Positions 14,821-20,701 of a stretch of DNA of 20,701 nucleotides are shown in pieces (within the stretch, counting starts at the first letter, position 1; each line of letters opens with the position of its first letter). The position numbers and the translations under genes are program-made. A model generated the notes under the pieces. That model was not told the origin of the DNA. It saw only the letters and a program-made list of their open reading frames with translations, and searched no databases. Source of the stretch: an uncultured Prevotella sp. (GTDB lineage: Bacteria; Bacteroidota; Bacteroidia; Bacteroidales; Bacteroidaceae). The stretch spans positions 1 through 20,701 of the forward strand of contig USPK01000032.1 of assembly GCA_900556465.1 (NCBI GenBank). The letters run 5' to 3'.

Positions 14821-16620
14821 TCAGTCGCGGTTGGCGCGCTTCCGGGCCGTATGGTCGAGGATAATCTTACGCATGCGCATGGACTTGGGCGTCACTTCGA
14901 CGTACTCGTCCTCCTTGATGTATTCCAGGGCCTCCTCCAGGGAGAAAATAACCGGCGGGACGATGCGCGCCTTCTCGTCGGCGCCCGAAGCGCGCATATT
15001 CGTCAGCTGCTTGGCCTTGGTGACGTTGACGACGAGGTCGTTCTCGTGGACGTGCTCCCCGACCACCTGGCCCGCGTAAACTTCGTCCTGCGGATGAATA
15101 AAGAAGCGGCCGCGGTCCTGCAAGTGGTCGATGGCATAGGCATAGGCCGTGCCGCTCTCCAAAGCTATCATCGAGCCGTTGGTACGGCGCTGGATGTCGC
15201 CCTTATAGGGCTGGTATTCCTTGAAACGGTGGGCCATGATGGCTTCGCCCTGGCTGGCGGTGAGCACGTTAGTGCGCAGGCCGATGATGCCGCGCGAAGG
15301 GATGTCGAACTCTATGTCGACGCGCTCGCCCAGATTCTGCATGGACGTCATCTCGCCTTTGCGTCGCGTCACCATGTCGATCATTTTCGAGGCGAACTCT
15401 TCCGGCACGTTGATGGTCAGTTCCTCGATGGGCTCGCAGCGTTGGCCGTCGATTTCCTTATAGATGACCTGCGGCTGGCCTACCTGCAGCTCGTAGCCCT
15501 CGCGGCGCATGGTCTCTATCAATATGGAGAGGTGGAGCACGCCGCGGCCGGAGACAATCCAGCGGTCGGCGCCGGGCGTCTTCTCTACGCGCAGGGCGAG
15601 GTCCTTCTCGAGTTCCTTCTCCAGGCGGTCATTGATGTGGCGCGAAGTGCAGTACTTGCCTTCACGGCCAAAGAAGGGCGAGTCGTTAATCGTAAAGAGC
15701 ATCGACATGGTCGGCTCGTCGATGGCAATGGGCGGCAGGGGCTCGGGGTTGTCAAAGTCGCAGATGGTGTCGCCTATCTCGAAGTTGTCCAGACCCACGA
15801 CGGCGCAGATGTCGCCACTGGCCACGGAGGCCGTCTTCTGGTGGCCCATGCCCTCGAAGGTATGCACCTCCTTAATCTTCGTTTTCTCCATGCTCCCGTC
15901 ACGGTGGGCGATGGTGCAGTTCATGCCCTCGGCGATGGTGCCCCTGTGAACGCGGCCCACGGCAATGCGGCCCGTGTAGTTGGAATAGTCGAGCGAGGTG
16001 ATGAGCATCTGCGGCGTGCCCTCGAGCTGCTGCGGCGCGGGAATGACCTCGATGATCTTGTCGAGCAGATAGTCGATGTTGTCGGTCGGCGTACGCCAGT
16101 CCTCGCCCATCCAGCCGTTCTTGGCCGAGCCATAGACCACGGGGAAGTCGAGCTGTTCCTCCGTGGCGTCGAGGTCGCACATCAGGTCGAAGACCATTTC
16201 GTAAACTTCTTCGGGGCGGCAGTTCGGCTTGTCCACCTTATTGACTACGACGATGGGCTTCAGGCCAATCTGAAGGGCCTTTTGCAGAACGAAGCGGGTC
16301 TGAGGCATCGGGCCTTCAAAGGCATCGACCAGCAGCAGGCAGCCGTCCGCCATGTTGAGCACACGTTCCACTTCGCCGCCGAAGTCCGAGTGTCCCGGCG
16401 TGTCGATAATGTTAATCTTCACGCCCTTATAGCGGATAGACACGTTCTTAGAGAGAATGGTGATGCCGCGTTCACGCTCGAGGTCGTTGTTGTCGAGCAT
16501 GAGGTCGTTCGTCTGTTGGTTTTGGCGGAAGAGGTGGCCCGCGTAAAGCATCTTGTCCACAAGTGTCGTCTTTCCGTGGTCCACGTGGGCAATGATGGCG
16601 ATGTTGCGAATATCTTGCAT
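14821..16620 (-). CDS. bipA: Ribosome-associated translational GTPase BipA/TypA
   Basis: The 599-residue cytoplasmic protein has the normal family length. It belongs to the translation-factor GTPases and acts on the ribosome in stress and cold adaptation and in ribosome assembly. Its GTPase motifs are intact: AHVDHGKTTL (11-20), the switch I block ERGITI (50-55), DTPGHSDF (73-80) and NKVDK (127-131). An EF-Tu domain II-like barrel, an EF-G domain V-like domain and the BipA-specific C-terminal domain follow, the latter including RTNVLTASQGEAIMAHRF. The opening MQDIRNIAIIAHVDHGKT and the domain order distinguish it from LepA and EF-G. The ATG at 16620 is standard. Its promoter box lies about 80 bp upstream and a hairpin terminator lies downstream, so it is probably monocistronic. 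Confidence 0.97.
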   Translation of the reverse strand: MQDIRNIAIIAHVDHGKTTLVDKMLYAGHLFRQNQQTNDLMLDNNDLERERGITILSKNVSIRYKGVKINIIDTPGHSDFGGEVERVLNMADGCLLLVDAFEGPMPQTRFVLQKALQIGLKPIVVVNKVDKPNCRPEEVYEMVFDLMCDLDATEEQLDFPVVYGSAKNGWMGEDWRTPTDNIDYLLDKIIEVIPAPQQLEGTPQMLITSLDYSNYTGRIAVGRVHRGTIAEGMNCTIAHRDGSMEKTKIKEVHTFEGMGHQKTASVASGDICAVVGLDNFEIGDTICDFDNPEPLPPIAIDEPTMSMLFTINDSPFFGREGKYCTSRHINDRLEKELEKDLALRVEKTPGADRWIVSGRGVLHLSILIETMRREGYELQVGQPQVIYKEIDGQRCEPIEELTINVPEEFASKMIDMVTRRKGEMTSMQNLGERVDIEFDIPSRGIIGLRTNVLTASQGEAIMAHRFKEYQPYKGDIQRRTNGSMIALESGTAYAYAIDHLQDRGRFFIHPQDEVYAGQVVGEHVHENDLVVNVTKAKQLTNMRASGADEKARIVPPVIFSLEEALEYIKEDEYVEVTPKSMRMRKIILDHTARKRANRD

Positions 16621-16699
16621 AGGTTGATGGGATAAAATCGTAGTGCGGCAGCCGCGCCGCCCCTCCCGGCGTCGCGGGAAAGGGCGCGCAGCGCCGGTG

Positions 16700-16707
16700 C
16701 AAAGTTA
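16700..16707 (-). promoter_or_regulatory. bipA -7 promoter box TAACTTTG
   Basis: TAACTTTG on the minus strand matches TAnnTTTG exactly, 79 bp before the ATG. No convincing -33 box is visible. The leader is GC-rich. Confidence 0.55.
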
Positions 16708-16763
16708 CGAATAAAATGCGGATTTATCCCCCGCGGGCCCTGCCTATTATCAGCGACCCGCGC

Positions 16764-16780
16764 GGCCGGACGGTCCGGCC
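16764..16780 (-). terminator. Possible hairpin after the lipoprotein gene
   Basis: GGCCGGAC and GTCCGGCC flank a single G, giving a stable GC hairpin (6-8 bp) 55 bp after the lipoprotein stop. There is no T tract next to it. It could be a terminator or chance in GC-rich sequence. Confidence 0.3.
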
Positions 16781-16835
16781 GGCCGTCGTGGCGCGGCGCC
16801 AGCCCCCCACCCGGGCGAGGCGCCGGGCGCCGCCC

Positions 16836-17408
16836 TCAGGGCAGGGCAAAGGTCACCGTCGCCCCGCCGCGGCCCAGAGCGGCGGCCAGCGCCTCGGGCC
16901 GGTCCACGCGCCCCAGGGGCGTATAGGCGTAGGACGTGCGGAACGTCTCGTAGAACACGACGACGCACGACGCGCCGAAGAGCATCACGTCGCCGGCCTC
17001 TATGGTGCCGGGGCGCACTGCGGCCGTCGGCAGCGGCGTGTCGAGGTAGGCATACTTCTCGTTGCCGTTCAGCTCCTCCATCTCGAGGCGCAGGGGCAAC
17101 AGCCGGCGAAAGGCCGCGGCGGCAGCGTTGTCCGCCAGGGTGACCGTAAAGACGTCGTCACCCACCGTAAGGGTCAGTCGGTTGTCCATCGTATCGTTTT
17201 CTTCAGTCGTAGCGCCCGCCGTCGTGTCGGGCTCCTGCTCCGCGGGCGGCGTAGGGAGCCAGGAGCCGTCGCCGTCCGTCGAGCAGGCGGCCAGCGCCGG
17301 GACGACAGACAGCGCCATCCACGCCGCCGTCAGCCCCGTCGCCGCCATCCGCCGCCAGCGGCGCAGCGTGGCGGGACGCTCGCCCCGCCGGTTTGCTTTC
17401 GTTTCCAT
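16836..17408 (-). CDS. Cyclophilin-like fold lipoprotein
   Basis: The 190-residue product has a positively charged N-terminus (RRWRR, 16-20), a hydrophobic stretch (21-40) and a lipobox LAAC with C42 as the predicted lipidated cysteine, so it should be anchored in a membrane. A Ser/Thr/Glu-rich linker follows to about residue 73. Residues 76-190 match the bacterial cyclophilin-like domain (Cyclophil_like2): LTLTVGDDVFTVTLADNAAA, LEMEELNGNEKYAYL, PGTIEAGDVMLFGASCVVVF, FRTSYAYTPLGRVD and a final beta strand VTFALP. The fold is known, but bacterial members have no settled function, and prolyl isomerase activity should not be assumed. A TAACTTTG box ends 4 bp before the ATG, implying a leaderless mRNA. 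Starting at M21 would leave a signal peptide without positive charge, so M1 is preferred. Confidence 0.85.
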   Translation of the reverse strand: METKANRRGERPATLRRWRRMAATGLTAAWMALSVVPALAACSTDGDGSWLPTPPAEQEPDTTAGATTEENDTMDNRLTLTVGDDVFTVTLADNAAAAAFRRLLPLRLEMEELNGNEKYAYLDTPLPTAAVRPGTIEAGDVMLFGASCVVVFYETFRTSYAYTPLGRVDRPEALAAALGRGGATVTFALP

Positions 17409-17412
17409 GGAG

Positions 17413-17420
17413 CAAAGTTA
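17413..17420 (-). promoter_or_regulatory. Promoter box TAACTTTG abutting the lipoprotein start
   Basis: TAACTTTG on the minus strand matches TAnnTTTG exactly and is separated from the ATG by only 4 bases. Given the usual distance from this box to the transcription start, the mRNA would begin at or within a base or two of the A of ATG. No -33 box is evident. Confidence 0.45.
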
Positions 17421-17558
17421 CGCCCCCGGCCGCCCCGCCGCCCTACCCGGACTACGGAACGTTTGCCCCCGTTTACGGAATCCGTCGGCCCGCGCGCCGC
17501 ACCTGTCCCAGGCCGCCCGTTTCCAGACCGGCGACGCACGCGGACAGTCGGCGCAAAC

Positions 17559-17621
17559 ACGGGGCTAAGGGAAGAAATTACGGGGCTAAGGCCCGTAAAA
17601 ACTGGCCTTAGCCCCGTAGCG
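17559..17621. repeat. 21-bp palindromic tandem repeat array D (3 units)
   Basis: Units start at 17559, 17580 and 17601. The first two are inverted. In the first only the left half of the core survives (ACGGGGCTAAGG then GAAGAAATT), and the second is intact (ACGGGGCTAAGGCCCGT with AAAA). The third is ACTGGCCTTAGCCCCGT with AGCG. The array lies 34 bp beyond the stop codon of the minus-strand TonB-dependent receptor, between it and the lipoprotein promoter. Confidence 0.9.
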
Positions 17622-17655
17622 GGCTCCCGGGAGGCGGGCGGCGGCGCACCTGCGC

Positions 17656-20511
17656 TCAGCGCTCCGACTTGCCGAAGCGGTAGACGATGCCCAGGATGAC
17701 GTAGCGCTCGAAGCCGTTCTCCGACATCGCCGTGTAGCGGTCGGCCTCGGCCGAGGCCCAGTAGTCCTTCCGTCCCTGGAGTATGTCGACGGCCTTGAGG
17801 TGGAGCGTCAGCTGCTTGCTGCGCAGGAAGTCGTGCGACAGGGAGGCGCTCCACACGGGTTCGTCCGTGTTGAGCTGCGACGGGCGGAAGTGGCGCCGGC
17901 TGGTCATCCGGAAATTGGAGCTCAGGCGCGTGCCCCACGGAAAGGTATAGGCGACGTTGAGGGCGTAGCTCCCGATCAAGCCCCTTATGTTGGCGGACGG
18001 CACGAGCCGGTAGCGGTCGCGCTCCGTCTCGACGCCGCCCAGCAGTGTGGCGTTGAAGCCCTCCGTCCGGTAAGTGAGGCCAACCGTAAGCTGGTTCCCC
18101 TGGCTGAGACTACGGTTCAGCTGCACCTCTTCCCCGGTGGAGATGTACTGGTGTGCGCACGCGCTGTAAATGTTCCAGTCGGCGTGAAGCGTCCACCGCT
18201 TCCGGCGGTCGATGGTATAGGTGAGGTTCACGCTGCCCACGACGCCGCGGTTGCCGTCGATGTTGGCGTAGTGCAGGGTGTAGTAGCCCGTTGCCGCGTC
18301 GTAGTCGCTGCGGTAACCGAAGGCGTTGCGCTGGCGGTGGTAGCTGACCCCGGCGTTCAGCGACAACTGGCTGGGCTCGAAGAAAGTGTTGAAGCGCAGC
18401 GAGGTCTGGTCCGTCCACGAAGACTTCAGGTCGGGGTTGCCCGCAGTCGGACTGGTCGGGTCGTCGCCCCATACCACGGGAAGCAGGTGGCGTAGCTCCG
18501 GCAGGTTCTGCACACCGCGGTACGCGCCCTCGAGCGAGGTGCGGTCCGAGAAGGCGTACTTCAGCCGGGCCGAGGCGTAGAACGTCCATTCGTGGCGCGG
18601 GAGCACGGTCTGCAACACGCCGGGGCGGTCGTAGTGCAACGCTTCGTCCTGCCACGCGGCGGTAAAGCCGAGGTCCGTCTCCAGGCGCCCCACCGTACCG
18701 GACAGGCCCGTGGTCAGGGCGTGGCGGCGCTGCAGCTCGGTCGCATAGTTCGTCTCGTCGTTCAGCAGGGAGTCGGCCGCGCCGATGCCTTCGGGCAGGT
18801 CGCCCACGGGGTGGCGCTCCAGGTCGGCCCAGCCCGCCAGCATCTCGAGCCGGTAGTAGCGCTCGTTGCGCCGGGTGCGGGTGAAGCGGAAAGCGTAGCT
18901 CGTGTTCCACCACAAGGTGGGCGTCAGGCTGTGCCGGTAGGCCAGCGTGGCCGATGCCTCCAGGCTGCGCTCGTCCGTGGGGTTGTAGAGACGTTCCGGC
19001 TCGTAGCGCTCGCCGTCGGTAAAGTAGCGGCCGCCGTAAAAGTTGTGGCCGACGTAGTCCGTACCCGTTGCCGTCACGGAGCCGGTGAGCGAAAGCAGGT
19101 GGCGCGTGCGGGCAAAGCGGTGGTCCAGGCGCAACGTCGCCGTGTGGCTGGTCTTTTCGTGGTCCGACTGTGCGGGACTCTCCATCGTGTTGACCAGCAG
19201 GCGGCGCGTGCTGTCCGGCAGGGGCTGGGCAAAGGCCTGGTCGAGGGCGTCGCCGGGAAAGAGTTGCGCCGGGTCGGCCAGGAACGTGGCGGAGCGGTCG
19301 TCGGTCGTCGCGAAGCCCGTCGAGCGCTCGCCGTCGTAGCTCGCGGTGAGGAAGTTGAGGCTGTCGAGGTTGTACTCGTAGGCCGCGCGCCAGGTCCACC
19401 CCGCGCGGCGCGAACGCATCCGTTCCCGCTCATTCCACCACACGCGGCCGCCGTCGCTCTGAAAGCGCTCCTCCTGCGTGTCGCAGCGGTAGTCCGTATT
19501 GTCGTGGTGCCAGTAGGCGCCGGCACTGAGGTGCTGGTAGCCCGCCGCCGACTTGTCGTCCCGATTCGTCCAGTCGAGACTGGCCGAAGCGTTGCGGTAC
19601 GTGTTCCACCCCAGCTGCCACCCGCTGTCATACCATTCGCCGTTGGGCGAAACGCGCTCCAGGCCGTTGAGATTATTGGCCAGCCCCGAGAGCCCCACCT
19701 GCAGGCGCTTGGAAAAGTTGGAGACGAAAGCGCGACCCGTCCACTTCCCGTCGTAGCCACCGCCCGCGGACACGTTGCCGGCCCACGCGCCGCGATACTC
19801 CGGCTTGATGCCCACGTCCATAACCGTCGTGCGGCCGCCGTCGTCGACGCCGGTGCGCTCGGCCTCTTCGCTGCGCTTGTCGTAGAGTTTCAGGTTTTCC
19901 ACCACCTCGGCCGGCAGGTTGCGCAGGAGGGTCTGCAGGTCGCCGCCCAGGAAGCGCTGCCCGTTGACCAGGATGCTCTCCACCTTCTTGCCTTGCCAGC
20001 GGATGTTGCCCTCTTCGTCCATCGTCACGCCCGGCATCTGCGACAACATGGCCGAGAGCGAGGCGCCCGGGTCCAGGCTCATGGTCTTGCTGCTGTAGAC
20101 GAACGTGTCGCGGCGTACGGTGAGCGTCGAGGCCTTGCCCGTAACAGCGGCCTCGGCCAGGTGGATGGTACGGTCGTGCAGGGGCACGTCGCCCAGGTCT
20201 ACGCGCGGCGCACCGGCCGTCAGGCGCACCGGGCGGCGCACGGCGTCGAAGCCCGTGCCGGTGAGGAGCAGTTCGTAGTCCGCCGGTCGGTCCGTCTCCA
20301 CCGAAAAGCGGCCCAGCGAGTCGGTGAGCGACACGGCGTAGAGCGTGCTGTCCGGCAGGAACAGCTGCGCGGCGAGGAAGGGGACGGGCAGTCGGAGCGA
20401 ATCGTCGACCGCGCGGCCGGTGACGAAGTAGCGTTGGCCGGCCGCGGGCAATGCGGCCAGCGCGAAGCAGGCGACGAGCAGAAGCGTCAGAAGCTGGAAA
20501 TGTTTTTTCAT
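17656..20511 (-). CDS. TonB-dependent receptor-like outer-membrane beta-barrel protein
   Basis: The 951-residue product is predicted to be an outer-membrane importer or barrel. Residues 1-25 are a signal peptide (MKKHFQLLTLLLVACFALAALPAAG). Residues about 28-112 form a carboxypeptidase regulatory-like beta sandwich (VTGRAVDDSLRLPVPFL, TDSLGRFSVETD). Residues about 130-235 form a plug-like domain (LSAMLSQMPGVTMDEEGNI, VNGQRFLGGDLQTLLRNLP). The rest is a long barrel of aromatic strands ending YVILGIVYRFGKSER, matching the OMP_b-brl_3 group more than SusC. No SusD partner is next to it, so it does not look like a standard polysaccharide-utilisation pair, and the ligand is unknown. The start ATG at 20511 gives a clean signal peptide. 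The promoter has a G7 run in its spacer. It is upstream of the cyclophilin-like lipoprotein on the same strand, but that gene has its own promoter box. Confidence 0.93.
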   Translation of the reverse strand: MKKHFQLLTLLLVACFALAALPAAGQRYFVTGRAVDDSLRLPVPFLAAQLFLPDSTLYAVSLTDSLGRFSVETDRPADYELLLTGTGFDAVRRPVRLTAGAPRVDLGDVPLHDRTIHLAEAAVTGKASTLTVRRDTFVYSSKTMSLDPGASLSAMLSQMPGVTMDEEGNIRWQGKKVESILVNGQRFLGGDLQTLLRNLPAEVVENLKLYDKRSEEAERTGVDDGGRTTVMDVGIKPEYRGAWAGNVSAGGGYDGKWTGRAFVSNFSKRLQVGLSGLANNLNGLERVSPNGEWYDSGWQLGWNTYRNASASLDWTNRDDKSAAGYQHLSAGAYWHHDNTDYRCDTQEERFQSDGGRVWWNERERMRSRRAGWTWRAAYEYNLDSLNFLTASYDGERSTGFATTDDRSATFLADPAQLFPGDALDQAFAQPLPDSTRRLLVNTMESPAQSDHEKTSHTATLRLDHRFARTRHLLSLTGSVTATGTDYVGHNFYGGRYFTDGERYEPERLYNPTDERSLEASATLAYRHSLTPTLWWNTSYAFRFTRTRRNERYYRLEMLAGWADLERHPVGDLPEGIGAADSLLNDETNYATELQRRHALTTGLSGTVGRLETDLGFTAAWQDEALHYDRPGVLQTVLPRHEWTFYASARLKYAFSDRTSLEGAYRGVQNLPELRHLLPVVWGDDPTSPTAGNPDLKSSWTDQTSLRFNTFFEPSQLSLNAGVSYHRQRNAFGYRSDYDAATGYYTLHYANIDGNRGVVGSVNLTYTIDRRKRWTLHADWNIYSACAHQYISTGEEVQLNRSLSQGNQLTVGLTYRTEGFNATLLGGVETERDRYRLVPSANIRGLIGSYALNVAYTFPWGTRLSSNFRMTSRRHFRPSQLNTDEPVWSASLSHDFLRSKQLTLHLKAVDILQGRKDYWASAEADRYTAMSENGFERYVILGIVYRFGKSER

Positions 20512-20701
20512 CGGCTACGGTTTTTAAGTGGAACGTCAGGGCGGCCACGGCCCGGCACAGGCGGCAGGGCCACGGCGACTTTGCAAAATTACACAATTTT
20601 ACCCCCCCGATTAAAAAAAGTATAAAAAATGCTGTCTATCCCTATTTTTCTGTCCGCCGGACCTGTTCCGCGGGCCGGCGGGGCCGGTTTCCGACACCAG
20701 G
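20512..20701. other. Region upstream of the TonB-dependent receptor
   Basis: This is the receptor leader and promoter, then an AT-rich patch with T7, A/T runs and the G7 tract (20592-20630), unusual in this GC-rich window. A short palindrome GTCCGCCGGAC lies at 20652-20662. I saw no coding sequence up to the window end. Confidence 0.5.
20584..20616 (-). promoter_or_regulatory. TonB-dependent receptor promoter with a G7 tract in the spacer
   Basis: On the minus strand TTTT (20616-20613), a 21-bp spacer and TAATTTTG (20591-20584) fit the Bacteroides promoter pattern. The spacer contains seven consecutive G (20608-20602). Length change in this run would alter the -33/-7 spacing. The start codon lies 72 bp downstream. 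Confidence 0.6.

Noticed and set aside
12732..14864. 710-codon plus-strand open frame opposite copA
   Set aside because: It mirrors the copper ATPase and its composition is typical of a shadow frame.
14437..16635. 732-codon plus-strand open frame opposite bipA and part of copA
   Set aside because: It is antisense to two genes with unmistakable motifs. High GC at third codon positions removes stop codons on the opposite strand, and its translation shows no recognisable domain.
18592..20625. 677-codon plus-strand open frame opposite the TonB-dependent receptor
   Set aside because: It is a GC-driven antisense shadow: Ala/Arg/Val-rich, with no domain, signal or promoter. The minus-strand receptor explains the region.

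Overview
The window reads as chromosome of a GC-rich member of the Bacteroidota, most likely Bacteroidales. The evidence is a recurrent TAnnTTTG -7 promoter box upstream of most transcription units, A-rich leaders in place of Shine-Dalgarno sites in several genes, and typical families: an OMP_b-brl_3-type TonB-dependent receptor, a DUF4861 protein, MetallophosN/MetallophosC phosphoesterases, a GH29 fucosidase and a cyclophilin-like lipoprotein. Species cannot be named from this sequence. The high GC content produces many long spurious antisense ORFs, which are left out.

Layout. Positions 1-233 hold the N-terminal end of a minus-strand gene that leaves the window. Next is a secreted purple-acid-phosphatase-like metallophosphoesterase (minus, 319-1494). 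A 422-bp divergent intergenic region follows, built from about three tandem 81-bp units. Each unit has an inverted repeat whose right arm carries or abuts a -33-like TTG element, followed by a -7-like box. The last unit drives a DUF4861 protein (1917-3140), followed by valS (3405-6086). A plus-strand operon then encodes a metallophosphoesterase fused to a PQQ-type beta-propeller (6427-8931), a nucleotide pyrophosphatase/phosphodiesterase (8992-9933) and a multidomain GH29 alpha-L-fucosidase (9944-12229). All three look exported, which suggests an extracytoplasmic pathway for a fucosylated, phosphate-bearing substrate. This is an inference. On the minus strand come a Cu+ P-type ATPase (12432-14639), BipA/TypA (14821-16620), a cyclophilin-like lipoprotein (16836-17408) and an outer-membrane beta-barrel receptor (17656-20511).

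The most unusual feature is a family of short palindromic tandem repeats (17-bp core plus 4-bp linker, 21-bp period). They sit in four separate intergenic gaps (3161-3244, 6191-6274, 12331-12393, 17559-17621), each 3' of a gene, and I saw none inside coding sequence. Units occur in both orientations, and the linker is usually AAAA or AGCG/CGCT. I do not recognise this family. Other notable signals are a G7 tract in the promoter spacer of the TonB-dependent receptor, which is a possible phase-variation site, near-leaderless promoters at two genes, and a D-x-E in place of D-x-H in the metallophosphoesterase-propeller fusion. I see no rRNA, tRNA, CRISPR array, insertion sequence or prophage gene.
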